A stretch of 64,000 bases of DNA from Pseudoalteromonas sp. MEBiC 03607 (GTDB lineage Bacteria; Pseudomonadota; Gammaproteobacteria; Enterobacterales; Alteromonadaceae): positions 2,490,501 through 2,554,500 of the forward strand of contig NZ_SRRY01000001.1 in the NCBI RefSeq assembly GCF_004792295.1, read 5' to 3'. Position 1 is the first letter of the stretch; each line of letters begins with the position of its first letter. Positions 47,419-56,445 of the stretch are shown here, one piece after another. The position numbers and the translations under genes were made by a program. The notes beneath the pieces were generated by a model that saw nothing but the letters and a program-made list of their open reading frames with translations, made no database searches and was not told the DNA's origin.

Positions 47419-48084
47419 TTAAATGATATACAGGCTGTCTGCTTTGGTCTTAACTTGCATCCCTGTTACTAACTCAACATGAACCTCATCTTTGTTCACT
47501 TCAGTAATAACCGCATTAACAAGTGCTTGGCCAAGTTTAACTTTAACTTTGCTATTTACCTTGACCTCAGAGGCAGGTAAAGGTTCAACTTTTCCAGAAC
47601 GTTTTGCAGGTGCAGCTTTTGCAGGTGCAGCTTTTGCAGGCTTATTGCTAACTTTAGCGCCTTTTTCAGCTGATTTTGCATGATGACCCGTATTCTTTTT
47701 GTAAGATTTTGTGTCACCGTCTTTGCGTGGACGTTGTTGCTTTTTGCGTTTAGCCATTTTTGCACGGCTTTCTTCTAACGCTTTTTGTGCATGTTCAACG
47801 TGTTCTTGTTCCACTTTTTCGTCTTGATTACCATCAAGATCGATACGAAACTCAGATTTAGTTACTGCTTCTAAATAACGCCAATTAGAGGTGTATTTTC
47901 TTAGCGCTTGACGAACCTGAGTTTTACTTACTTTCTCAGAACCTTCAATGCGCTCAGCGATATCTTTAAAAATACCTACTTTTAGCGGTTGAATGCCGTC
48001 TTTTTGTTTAAAACATTGTGGAAATTCTTGGTATAAGAAATCCAGTACTTCATTAATATCTTTTAGCTTGTTTGTGGTTTCCAT
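47419..48084 (-). CDS. proQ: RNA chaperone ProQ
   Basis: RNA-binding protein that stabilises small RNAs and mRNA 3' ends. The N-terminal FinO-like domain (about 1-118) has FPQCF, QPLKVGIFKDI and the RQALRKYTSNWRYL segment. A basic Lys/Ala linker follows (about 119-172), including tandem PAKAA units, then a Tudor-like C-terminal domain (about 173-221) with VKVKLGQALVNAVITEV. The 221 residues are close to the E. coli length (232). It lies in a run msrC, small acidic gene, proQ, prc with short gaps. Confidence 0.95.
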   Translation of the reverse strand: METTNKLKDINEVLDFLYQEFPQCFKQKDGIQPLKVGIFKDIAERIEGSEKVSKTQVRQALRKYTSNWRYLEAVTKSEFRIDLDGNQDEKVEQEHVEHAQKALEESRAKMAKRKKQQRPRKDGDTKSYKKNTGHHAKSAEKGAKVSNKPAKAAPAKAAPAKRSGKVEPLPASEVKVNSKVKVKLGQALVNAVITEVNKDEVHVELVTGMQVKTKADSLYII

Positions 48085-48098
48085 GTTAGAACCTTTTA

Positions 48099-48377
48099 TT
48101 ACATCTTTTCATCAAGTGATGAATCGACATAGTGTGTTACCCAGTCGGTCAACTCTTCGAAGTCCGCTTCAATAAGCGCTAAATCACCGCGAAGGTGTTC
48201 CCAAATACCATTAATAATTTCATCAATTGATTCACAGTCAAGGTCATCAGGTAGACGATCCCAAGCCATGTGAATCAAGTCGTTGAGCCTTTCAGCAACA
48301 ACTTCTTCTTCCCCTTCCCAATCACCTACATCGTGAATCGCAAAAAGGTAATCTTGCACATTTAGCAGATCTTTCAT
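48099..48377 (-). CDS. Small acidic protein of unknown function
   Basis: I do not recognise this 92-residue protein. It has 27 Asp/Glu against 5 Lys/Arg and four Trp (20, 39, 59 and 79) at almost exact 20-residue intervals, each flanked by hydrophobic residues and acidic clusters, which hints at a degenerate repeat or helical bundle. There is no signal peptide or membrane segment. The ATG overlaps the msrC stop (ATGA) and proQ follows after 14 bases, so it is certainly translated with them. A nucleic-acid mimic or a ProQ partner is only a guess. Confidence 0.75.
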   Translation of the reverse strand: MKDLLNVQDYLFAIHDVGDWEGEEEVVAERLNDLIHMAWDRLPDDLDCESIDEIINGIWEHLRGDLALIEADFEELTDWVTHYVDSSLDEKM

Positions 48378-48835
48378 TTTAGATTTGCCTCAAAGCATTT
48401 TACCAATGCTTCTAAACCAGCTTGATCATCAGTATCAAAACGGCCAATGCTCGGGCTATCAATATCAAGTACAGCAAACACTTTACCATCTTTAAAAACA
48501 GGTACAACAATTTCAGAATTTGATGCTGCATCACATGCAATATGACCTGCAAATGCGTGAACATCTTCAACTAATTGTGTTTGTTGTGTTTGTGCAGCAG
48601 TCCCACATACTCCTTTACCTACTGGAATACGGATGCATGCTGGATTGCCTTGAAACGGCCCTAACACTAATTCTTCGGGAGAATCCATTAGATAAAAGCC
48701 CGCCCAGTTTATATCCTCTAAAGAGGTAAACAACAACGCACTTAAATTTGCCATATTTGCAATGACATTTGATTCACCTGCAATTAGTGATTCAGCTTGT
48801 TTAACTAATGACTGGTAAAAATCCTGCTTTTGCAT
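48374..48835 (-). CDS. msrC: Free methionine-(R)-sulfoxide reductase (GAF domain)
   Basis: Reduces free methionine-R-sulfoxide, a repair function of oxidised methionine. The 153 residues form one GAF domain with NWAGFYLMDSPEELVLGPFQG, CIRIPVGKGVCGTAA and HIACDAASNSEIVVPVF, containing the family's three conserved cysteines. Homologous to E. coli YebR/MsrC. It is immediately upstream of the acidic gene and proQ, as yebR is near proQ-prc in E. coli. The ATG is at 48835. Confidence 0.92.
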   Translation of the reverse strand: MQKQDFYQSLVKQAESLIAGESNVIANMANLSALLFTSLEDINWAGFYLMDSPEELVLGPFQGNPACIRIPVGKGVCGTAAQTQQTQLVEDVHAFAGHIACDAASNSEIVVPVFKDGKVFAVLDIDSPSIGRFDTDDQAGLEALVKCFEANLK

Positions 48836-48900
48836 ACCAAACTACTTCTTATTAAACATACAGTAGCTAAAGGTACTCTTTGTAAGCAATAAATGAAACC

Positions 48901-48935
48901 TTTTAAGGGCAAAAAAAAACAATTTGCCCTTAAAA
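48901..48935. repeat. 13-base inverted repeat with A-rich loop
   Basis: TTTTAAGGGCAAA (48901-48913) pairs exactly with TTTGCCCTTAAAA (48923-48935). The loop (AAAAAACAA) gives a T-rich loop on the minus strand but no T tail. It lies 26 bases after the stop of the membrane protein gene and probably acts as its terminator or as an end-protecting hairpin. Confidence 0.6.
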
Positions 48936-48960
48936 TAAGCTAGCTTGATTAAATATTCTG

Positions 48961-49356
48961 CTATTGATGTGGAGATTGGGTTGCTAACCCCTGTCTTAAA
49001 CCAAATAAAAACAGCCCTGCTGCTAAGGCAGACATTACTGCATTGATTACAAATGCCATCCCTGTAGTTGCACTTAACAAGTAACTAAAAATTGCCCCAC
49101 CTAATAATCCCAGTGTCAAAACGCCCGAATAGTTTACTTTTGCATATTTATGCATAAGTAAATAACCCGGCACTACAAACGCCGCCATTGTAAGACCCAC
49201 AATGTGCGCATTAGCGATTGCACTGACAAGTAGATTAAAAAAAATACTCAGCCCATTACCATCTAAGGTAAAAGCATAATAAAGGCCGAGGATACAACCT
49301 ACGATAACGGGCGATAATAATGAAAGTCCTACACTCTTTGCTAAACGATGTTTCAT
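48961..49356 (-). CDS. Small four-helix membrane protein, unknown function
   Basis: A 131-residue very hydrophobic protein I do not recognise. Four probable membrane helices are at about 12-30, 38-65, 78-97 and 100-122, with a basic N-terminus (MKHRLAKSVG) and a polar tail. There are no catalytic motifs. The ATG follows AGGGAATTT. It stands alone between the tRNA-Ser genes and msrC. The open frame, ribosome site and hydrophobic pattern support a real gene. Confidence 0.7.
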   Translation of the reverse strand: MKHRLAKSVGLSLLSPVIVGCILGLYYAFTLDGNGLSIFFNLLVSAIANAHIVGLTMAAFVVPGYLLMHKYAKVNYSGVLTLGLLGGAIFSYLLSATTGMAFVINAVMSALAAGLFLFGLRQGLATQSPHQ

Positions 49357-49472
49357 AAATTCCCTAATTTCACAAAGATAATACGAGATACGTAAAGCAT
49401 GGACTAAGTGGTTGAAATGGGAAATATCGACAATAGTCGTAATTTGTAAAACTGAGGAAAGGCTGTAGAAAC

Positions 49473-49502
49473 AAAAAAGCCGCTGAATAAATTCAGCGGC
49501 TT
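49473..49502 (-). terminator. Intrinsic terminator of the tRNA-Ser operon
   Basis: AAGCCGCTGAAT (49477-49488) pairs perfectly with ATTCAGCGGCTT (49491-49502) around AA, and the minus strand continues T6. It lies 7 bases after the second tRNA. Confidence 0.93.
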
Positions 49503-49508
49503 CAATGA

Positions 49509-49599
49509 TGGTGGAGAGATAGGGATTTGAACCCTAGAGGGGCTACAAACCCCTGCCGGTTTTCAAGACCGGTGCATTCGACCACTCTGCCATCTCTCC
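49509..49599 (-). tRNA. tRNA-Ser(UGA), copy 2
   Basis: A complete class II tRNA read on the minus strand. The acceptor stem GGAGAGA/TCTCTCC, D arm, anticodon stem CCGGT/ACCGG with loop CTTGAAA (anticodon TGA), long variable arm with GGGG/CCCC stem, and T arm TAGGG-TTCAAAT-CCCTA all pair. The 3' CCA is encoded (49509-49511). The discriminator base reads as A. It is identical to copy 1, and decodes UCA and other UCN serine codons. Confidence 0.95.
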
Positions 49600-49641
49600 G
49601 AATGCGAAAAACCTACTCGCTAACGCCAGTAGTAAAAATAA

Positions 49642-49732
49642 TGGTGGAGAGATAGGGATTTGAACCCTAGAGGGGCTACAAACCCCTGCCGGTTTTCAAG
49701 ACCGGTGCATTCGACCACTCTGCCATCTCTCC
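49642..49732 (-). tRNA. tRNA-Ser(UGA), copy 1
   Basis: This first-transcribed copy is base-for-base identical to the downstream tRNA over 94 bases (49641-49734 versus 49508-49601), a 133-base tandem period. It has the same anticodon TGA, long variable arm, encoded CCA and A discriminator. Both are read from the promoter just upstream and end at the shared terminator. Confidence 0.95.
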
Positions 49733-49742
49733 GACGGCGTGC

Positions 49743-49771
49743 ATAATAGATAAGGCAGCTGTGTTTGTGAA
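49743..49771 (-). promoter_or_regulatory. tRNA-Ser operon promoter
   Basis: On the minus strand TTCACA (49766-49771, 5 of 6) and TATTAT (49743-49748, 5 of 6) are 17 bases apart. The GC-rich discriminator GCACGCC follows directly, a feature of stringently controlled stable-RNA promoters, and the tRNA begins about 10 bases later. Confidence 0.82.
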
Positions 49772-49991
49772 GCTTTTTTTTCAAAAATCTGTTTAAGTGA
49801 TTAAAAAACAACTAAATCGCTCAGCATTAACACAATTAAAGTCAAAATATAATCGATTTGAACTTTTTGATTATTTTGCATGTCTATTGATCTACAAAGG
49901 TTTGCCCAAACATATAACTCTTGATAGGCTTAGTTTCAGTTTAATATTGGAACTAACGAACGAATTAAGTTCATTCAAAGGAGCTCTAACA

Positions 49992-50657
49992 ATGGCGTTT
50001 AATCAATCGTACAATACCACTAGACCGGTAATGTCGACTATTGAAACAAATAAAGTATTAAAAAATACTTACTTTTTACTGGCTATGACACTTGCTTTTA
50101 GCGCAGTAACTGCAGGTATTTCAATGGCGATGAATCTACCTTATTTTATGGGGTTAGTATTTAGCTTGATTGCATTTGGTGTTCTTTTTGTAGTTAACAA
50201 AAAGGCTGACAGTGCATCAGGTGTTGCATGGGTGTTTGTATTTACTGGTTTGATGGGCGCGGGCCTTGGCCCTATGCTTAACTACTATGCAGCAATGCCG
50301 AACGGTCCAATGCTAATAATGCAAGCGCTTGGTTCTACTGCGTTGATCTTCTTTGGTTTGTCTGCGTATGCACTTACCACTAAAAAAGACTTCTCATTTA
50401 TGGGCGGCTTTTTAACTGTTGGTTTAATCGTGGTTATCATTGCAAGCCTAGTAAACCTCTTTATTGGTAGCTCTATCACCTTCATGGTTATTAATGCAGC
50501 TGTTGTATTGATTATGTCTGGTTTAATCTTATTCGATACAAGCCGTATCATAAATGGCGGCGAGACAAACTATATTCGTGCCACAGTATCTTTATACCTG
50601 AACGTCTATAACTTATTTACATCTCTTCTACACCTACTTGGTGCAAGTGATGACTAA
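49992..50657 (+). CDS. yccA: Bax inhibitor-1/YccA family membrane protein
   Basis: Integral inner-membrane protein. E. coli YccA is a substrate and modulator of the FtsH protease. The 221 residues contain seven hydrophobic segments and the family segments MSTIETNKVLKNTYFLLAMT, LGPMLNYYAAMPNGP and LFDTSRIINGGETNYIRATVSLYLNVYNLF. The open frame continues upstream without a stop, but AAGGAG 9 bases before ATG 49992 and the homologue start fix the gene here. It heads the tus-mnmA region; E. coli also has yccA next to tusE. Confidence 0.93.
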   Translation: MAFNQSYNTTRPVMSTIETNKVLKNTYFLLAMTLAFSAVTAGISMAMNLPYFMGLVFSLIAFGVLFVVNKKADSASGVAWVFVFTGLMGAGLGPMLNYYAAMPNGPMLIMQALGSTALIFFGLSAYALTTKKDFSFMGGFLTVGLIVVIIASLVNLFIGSSITFMVINAAVVLIMSGLILFDTSRIINGGETNYIRATVSLYLNVYNLFTSLLHLLGASDD

Positions 50658-50677
50658 TTAAATAGTTCTGTTAAAAT

Positions 50678-50700
50678 AGCCCCTTTCTAGGGGCTTTTTT
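50678..50700 (+). terminator. Intrinsic terminator after yccA
   Basis: AGCCCC (50678-50683) pairs with GGGGCT (50690-50695) around TTTCTA, followed by T6. It lies 20 bases after yccA and only 12 bases before the tusD start, which leaves no room for a separate promoter between them. Confidence 0.85.
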
Positions 50701-50712
50701 ATTGGATGCGTT

Positions 50713-51066
50713 TTGGCAAAATTTGTACTTTCTCTTCACACCGCACCGACTGACCACGATACTACACAACGTCTGATTAAATTTTCACAGGCATGCATTG
50801 AGTCAGGTCACACTATTTCAGCTGTTTTTTTATACCAAGCAGGTGTTTTTCATGCCAGCCAACATTTAGAACTTGCCAGTGACGAGCTACCAATAAGTCG
50901 TTTGTGGCAAGGTTTACATGAACAAGCTATTCCGCTTTTATTATGCGTTACAGCTGCAGAAAAACGAGGATTAGATATTAACCAGACGGGTGTTTTCACA
51001 GTGGCGGGGTTAGCTGAGTTTGCAATGCTTGCCAGTGATGCTGATAAATGGGTGCAATTTAAATGA
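50713..51066 (+). CDS. tusD: Sulfur relay subunit TusD
   Basis: Subunit of the TusBCD complex that passes persulfide sulfur from the IscS/TusA side to TusE for 2-thiolation of tRNA wobble uridine by MnmA. The 117 residues have the DsrE fold, with the relay cysteine Cys78 in LLLCVTAAEKRGL at the same position as E. coli TusD Cys78. The start is TTG (no in-frame ATG), with only GGA nearby as a ribosome site. It overlaps tusC by 4 bases. Confidence 0.9.
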   Translation: MAKFVLSLHTAPTDHDTTQRLIKFSQACIESGHTISAVFLYQAGVFHASQHLELASDELPISRLWQGLHEQAIPLLLCVTAAEKRGLDINQTGVFTVAGLAEFAMLASDADKWVQFK

Positions 51067-51419
51067 AAAACGTTTTAGTTATTAGCCAACACAGCCCGTT
51101 TGATGACCAGCATATTCGTGACTCACTCGACACAACGCTAATTTTCGCTGCTATTGAACAAAACATTAGCTGGTTGCTCAGTGGTGAGGCAGTTTTAGCT
51201 CTAAAAAAGAATCAACAGCCAGAACAACTTGGTATCAAAAACTATTTTAAAACCATTAAGACGCTTGAGTTATATGATGTAGAAAATATTTATGTGTGCG
51301 AAAAATCATTAATAGACTTTAATTTAACAAAAGATAAATTAATTATTGATGTGAAGGTAGCCAGTTTTGAGCAGCAACGTCATTTAATAAGCCAACAAGA
51401 TCAGGTGGTAACATTATGA
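51063..51419 (+). CDS. tusC: Sulfur relay subunit TusC
   Basis: DsrF-like subunit of TusBCD. The 118 residues (MKNVLVISQHSPFDDQHIRDSLDTTLIFAAIEQN, LFSGEAVLAL-like LLSGEAVLALKKNQQPEQLG, IKNYFKTIKTLELYDVENIYV) match the family. Its role is in complex assembly, and it carries no certain relay cysteine. Starts and stops overlap with tusD and tusB as ATGA, so the three are coupled at equal stoichiometry. Confidence 0.9.
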   Translation: MKNVLVISQHSPFDDQHIRDSLDTTLIFAAIEQNISWLLSGEAVLALKKNQQPEQLGIKNYFKTIKTLELYDVENIYVCEKSLIDFNLTKDKLIIDVKVASFEQQRHLISQQDQVVTL

Positions 51420-51682
51420 GCACACTTCATATATTTGCTAAACCACTTTCTCATTATTGCACCAATACGCTAGCAAATTTAATAGCCGCAGAGGATACTA
51501 TTCTACTAGTTAGCGACGCTTGCTACAGCAGCACGCAATTTAAGCAATTTTCATCCGCTTTATATTTACTCAATGAAGATGCCACAGCACGAAATATCTC
51601 TATAAGCTTGGGCGACATCGCAATCGACTACACGCAATTTGTAGAAATGACTTTAAACACAAAGAACACGATTACTTGGTAA
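51416..51682 (+). CDS. tusB: Sulfur relay subunit TusB
   Basis: DsrH-like subunit of TusBCD. The 88 residues start MSTLHIFAKPLSHYCTNTLANLIAAEDTILLVSDACYSS, the usual TusB opening, and end with DYTQFVEMTLNTKNTITW as in homologues. The family is divergent, so the call relies on position between tusC and tusE as well as on the DsrH pattern. It overlaps tusC by ATGA. Confidence 0.88.
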   Translation: MSTLHIFAKPLSHYCTNTLANLIAAEDTILLVSDACYSSTQFKQFSSALYLLNEDATARNISISLGDIAIDYTQFVEMTLNTKNTITW

Positions 51683-51685
51683 ACC

Positions 51686-52015
51686 ATGCTTGAATTTAAT
51701 AACAAACAAATAGAAACTGACAAACAAGGTTATTTACTTGACTCAAATGATTGGTGTGAAGAGCTTGCACCAATCATTGCTGAGCAAGAGAATATTACGT
51801 TAAGTGAACAGCACTGGGAAGTTGTGCACTTTGTGCGTGATTTTTACTTAGAATATAACACCAGCCCAGCAATCCGTATGCTGGTCAAAGCCATGGCCCA
51901 AAAACTAGGTGAAGAAAAAGGTAATAGTATGTACTTATATAAACTATTTCCCAAAGGCCCAGCTAAACAAGCAACTAAAATTGCAGGTTTGCCTAAACCG
52001 GCTAGGTGCATTTAA
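51686..52015 (+). CDS. tusE: Sulfur relay acceptor TusE (DsrC family)
   Basis: Receives sulfur from TusBCD on its C-terminal cysteine and binds MnmA for transfer. The 109 residues have the DsrC motifs [28 protein letters not shown] and [23 protein letters not shown]. The penultimate Cys108 in ARCI is the acceptor. It lies 3 bases after tusB; in E. coli tusE is apart from tusBCD, so here the relay is in one operon. The stop overlaps the rluE ATG. Confidence 0.95.
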   Translation: MLEFNNKQIETDKQGYLLDSNDWCEELAPIIAEQENITLSEQHWEVVHFVRDFYLEYNTSPAIRMLVKAMAQKLGEEKGNSMYLYKLFPKGPAKQATKIAGLPKPARCI

Positions 52016-52662
52016 TGGCAAACAAAGCCAATAGCAAACCACGTCGTAGTAGCGGTCGAACGTATTCAAGGCCCACGCAAAAACGCCAAGTTAAAAAAGC
52101 AATCAGCCCAGAGCAGCGCAAAGTAGTGCTGTTTAACAAACCATTTGATGTGCTTTGCCAATTTACTGATGAGCAAAACCGCAAAACGCTTGCCGACTTT
52201 ATTAGTATTAAAGACGTGTATGCAGCAGGACGCTTAGACAGAGATAGCGAAGGGCTTTTGCTACTTACAAACTGCGGCAAGTTACAACATACACTCACTG
52301 AACCCAATAAAAAAACAGCTAAAACGTATTGGGTTCAAGTAGAAGGCGATGTCAGTGATGAGGCTATTTTTGCCCTAAACAAAGGCGTAGAACTTAAAGA
52401 TGGCATGACCAAGCCTGCCAAGGTTAAACGCATTAACGAACCATCAATTTGGCCGCGTACCCCGCCCGTTCGCGAGCGCAAAAACATACCTACCAGCTGG
52501 TTGGAAATCTCTATCACTGAGGGACGCAATCGCCAAGTTCGTCGCATGACTGCTCATGTTGGCTTTCCTACTTTACGATTAATTCGTTACAGCATTGGTA
52601 GCTATACTCTCGATGGTTTGGATAGTGGCCAGTTTAAAGTAGTGAACAATCCAGATGCATAA
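52015..52662 (+). CDS. rluE: 23S rRNA pseudouridine(2457) synthase
   Basis: RsuA/RluB/E-type pseudouridine synthase without an S4 domain. [15 protein letters not shown] has the catalytic Asp, and [23 protein letters not shown] is the RluE C-terminal motif. The 215 residues have a basic, disordered N-terminus (to about 30). I use ATG 52015, which overlaps the tusE stop (TAATG), rather than a GTG three codons earlier. It is followed by nudJ and mnmA, as in E. coli. Confidence 0.93.
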   Translation: MANKANSKPRRSSGRTYSRPTQKRQVKKAISPEQRKVVLFNKPFDVLCQFTDEQNRKTLADFISIKDVYAAGRLDRDSEGLLLLTNCGKLQHTLTEPNKKTAKTYWVQVEGDVSDEAIFALNKGVELKDGMTKPAKVKRINEPSIWPRTPPVRERKNIPTSWLEISITEGRNRQVRRMTAHVGFPTLRLIRYSIGSYTLDGLDSGQFKVVNNPDA

Positions 52663-53089
52663 ACCTAATGTCACAGTCGCGGCTATCGTTACATGCGAAG
52701 ATAAGTTTTTACTTGTTAAAGAACGCGATAAACACACAGGTGAGATCTGTTATAACCAGCCTGCCGGTCATTTGGAGGCAAATGAAACCTTAGCTGAAGC
52801 TGCTTGTCGTGAGCTTATTGAAGAGACAGGTATTAGCCTTAATGCCAGCCATCTGGTTGGTATTTACAATTTACATGCGGCTAATGGCTTCCATTATATG
52901 CGTTTTAGCTTTGCTTTTACTTGCCCAGAGCTATATTTACCATCCCCCCAAGATAATGACATTCTCAGTGCCGATTGGTTTAGCATTGAGCAAATAAGAA
53001 ACTTACCACTTAGAAGCCCGCTGGTTTTAAAATGCATTGAAGATCATTTAGCTGGCCAAGCCTACCCCCTAAGTTTGATTTACCAATAA
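52655..53089 (+). CDS. nudJ: Nudix phosphatase NudJ
   Basis: Nudix hydrolase; E. coli NudJ removes phosphate from HMP-pyrophosphate and nucleoside phosphates. The Nudix box [14 protein letters not shown]...RELIEETGI spans 38-60. [21 protein letters not shown] and [20 protein letters not shown] align with E. coli NudJ. The 144 residues lack the last 10-15 of the E. coli protein. It overlaps rluE by 8 bases. The in vivo substrate is inferred from the orthologue. Confidence 0.92.
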   Translation: MHKPNVTVAAIVTCEDKFLLVKERDKHTGEICYNQPAGHLEANETLAEAACRELIEETGISLNASHLVGIYNLHAANGFHYMRFSFAFTCPELYLPSPQDNDILSADWFSIEQIRNLPLRSPLVLKCIEDHLAGQAYPLSLIYQ

Positions 53090-53265
53090 CTGCTGTAATT
53101 TTGGCTGGTTTGGGCGTCTAAAAGTATGCTATATCCAACCCACTATTACTTGCAATCAATGCCTTGCCTAAATCGCTTTTAATTCCAACTGAAACTCGCA
53201 TCTTGAGGTGGTTTGGGTATATAATACCGCCCTTTCCATAGCAGTTAAAAATGACAGCGAATATT

Positions 53266-54366
53266 ATGAGCGAAAATAGTCACATTAAAGTCATCGTGGG
53301 TATGTCCGGCGGTGTTGATTCTTCTGTATCAGCGTATTTATTAAAGCAGCAAGGCTATCAAGTTGAAGGCCTGTTCATGAAAAACTGGGAAGAAGACGAT
53401 AATGATGAATATTGCGCTGCAGCTGAAGACCTAAAAGACGCACAAGCTGTGTGCGACAAGCTAGGCATTGAGCTTCACACTGTAAATTTTGCAGCCGAAT
53501 ACTGGGACAACGTATTTGAGTACTTTTTAGCTGAGTACAAAGCAGGCCGTACGCCAAACCCAGACATCATGTGTAATAAAGAAATCAAATTCAAAGCATT
53601 TTTAGAATTTGCAGCGCAAGCACTGGGTGCAGATTATATCGCGACTGGTCACTATGTACGCCGCGAAAAACGTGGTGATAAATTTGTCATGTGTCGTGGT
53701 CTTGATGACAACAAAGATCAAAGCTATTTCTTGTACACATTAAGCCATGAGCATATTGCACAAACACTTTTCCCTGTTGGCGACATTGCAAAACCAGAAG
53801 TACGCCGTATTGCTGAAGAGCAAGATTTAATTACGCATGATAAAAAAGACAGCACTGGTATTTGCTTTATCGGTGAGCGTAAATTTAAAGACTTTTTACA
53901 AAAATTCTTACCAGCTCAGCCAGGTAAAATCGAAGATACCGATGGCAATGAAGTGGGTGAGCACGAAGGTTTGATGTACCACACACTGGGTCAACGTAAA
54001 GGCCTATTAATTGGCGGCATGAAAGAAGGCTCAGGTGAACCTTGGTACGTTGTAGATAAAGACGTTGAGCGCAACGTACTAGTAGTTGGCCAAGGTAAAG
54101 ACCACCCTCGCCTATACAGTAATGGCTTAAATGCAAATCAACTTCACTGGGTTGACCGCGAAGGCCCTAAAGGGACTACGCGCTGTACGGTTAAAACCCG
54201 TTATCGCCAAGAAGATATCAGTTGTACATTACTCGTTGGTGAAGATGGTATGGCACGCGTGTTATTTGATGAGCCACAAAAAGCCGTGACTCCTGGTCAA
54301 TCAGCCGTTTTCTATGCTGACGAAGTCTGCTTAGGCGGTGGGATTATTGATTCGGTGATCAAATAA
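53266..54366 (+). CDS. mnmA: tRNA-specific 2-thiouridylase MnmA
   Basis: Catalyses s2U34 formation in tRNAs for Lys, Glu and Gln, using sulfur from TusE and ATP. The 366 residues have the PP-loop SGGVDS (14-19), the catalytic Cys103 in [11 protein letters not shown] and Cys200 in [11 protein letters not shown], and the C-terminal [11 protein letters not shown] domain. I begin at the ATG at 53266, which aligns with E. coli [19 protein letters not shown]; an ATG five codons earlier (53251) is possible because neither has a strong ribosome site. A perfect TATAAT at 53220-53225, without a clear -35, may be its -10 element. It ends overlapping hflD. Confidence 0.96.
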   Translation: MSENSHIKVIVGMSGGVDSSVSAYLLKQQGYQVEGLFMKNWEEDDNDEYCAAAEDLKDAQAVCDKLGIELHTVNFAAEYWDNVFEYFLAEYKAGRTPNPDIMCNKEIKFKAFLEFAAQALGADYIATGHYVRREKRGDKFVMCRGLDDNKDQSYFLYTLSHEHIAQTLFPVGDIAKPEVRRIAEEQDLITHDKKDSTGICFIGERKFKDFLQKFLPAQPGKIEDTDGNEVGEHEGLMYHTLGQRKGLLIGGMKEGSGEPWYVVDKDVERNVLVVGQGKDHPRLYSNGLNANQLHWVDREGPKGTTRCTVKTRYRQEDISCTLLVGEDGMARVLFDEPQKAVTPGQSAVFYADEVCLGGGIIDSVIK

Positions 54367-54968
54367 TGACAGAGCACCAAGTCATGGCGTTAGCTGCCAT
54401 GTGTCAAGTTGCCAAACAAGTACAAAAAGTTGCGCAATATGGCCAAGGTAGCGACCACGAATTAGAAAAGTTATTAAACTGTATAATTGAAACATCACCA
54501 AATAGCCCTGAAGATGTGTATCAGGGTAAACATAATTTACGTGAAGGTTATCGCATTTTGATTGCACAGCTTTCTACCGGCGCAGACAAAGACGTCGAAA
54601 TCGTGAAATATGTGGGTGGTTTAATGCAATTAGAACGTGCATTAAGTTCAAAACAAAACAGCTTAAATGAATTAGGTCGTCGCATTGATGATGTTAAACG
54701 TCGCCTCGACCATTTTGCTATCACAGATGATACTGTTGTAGCAGCGCTTGCTGATATTTACTCATCGGTGCTAAGCCCCCTTGGGCATCGTATTCAAGTT
54801 TACGGCAAGCCAGAGTTATTAAAACAGCAGCTCACGCAAAACAAAATTCGTGCCCTATTATTGGCCGGAATTCGTAGTGCCGTGTTATGGCGACAAATGG
54901 GCGGTAAGCGCCGTCATTTTTTCTTTGCAAAAAGAAAAATCCTCGCTATTGCTAAACAATCAATTTAA
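54366..54968 (+). CDS. hflD: HflD homologue (high-frequency lysogenization protein)
   Basis: Peripheral membrane protein known in E. coli as a lambda CII-binding host factor (DUF489); its normal cell function is not clear. The 200 residues are helical, with LMQLERALSSKQNSLNELGRRID and SPLGHRIQVYGKPELLKQQLTQNKIRALLLAGIRSAVLWRQMGG-type C-terminal motifs. The ATG shares a base with the mnmA stop (TAATG). The mnmA-hflD-purB order is the E. coli order. Confidence 0.92.
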   Translation: MTEHQVMALAAMCQVAKQVQKVAQYGQGSDHELEKLLNCIIETSPNSPEDVYQGKHNLREGYRILIAQLSTGADKDVEIVKYVGGLMQLERALSSKQNSLNELGRRIDDVKRRLDHFAITDDTVVAALADIYSSVLSPLGHRIQVYGKPELLKQQLTQNKIRALLLAGIRSAVLWRQMGGKRRHFFFAKRKILAIAKQSI

Positions 54969-56372
<1,404 letters not shown>

Positions 56373-56390
56373 ATTCAAATTAAGACTTAA

Positions 56391-56420
56391 AAAAGCGAAA
56401 GGCCTTCCTTTCGCTTTTTT
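56391..56420 (+). terminator. Intrinsic terminator after purB
   Basis: AAAAGCGAAAGG (56391-56402) pairs with CCTTTCGCTTTT (56407-56418) around CCTT, then T-rich. roxA begins 26 bases later, so roxA is probably made by read-through or by an internal promoter. Confidence 0.9.
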
Positions 56421-56445
56421 TATATCAATTCGCTTAGGTCATGTT

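Noticed and set aside
49620..49811. 63-codon minus-strand open frame across the tRNA-Ser gene
   Set aside because: It reads through the tRNA itself and cannot be a protein gene.
49797..49991. 65-residue N-terminal extension of yccA
   Set aside because: The frame is open by chance. AAGGAG before ATG 49992 and the start of homologues place the gene downstream.
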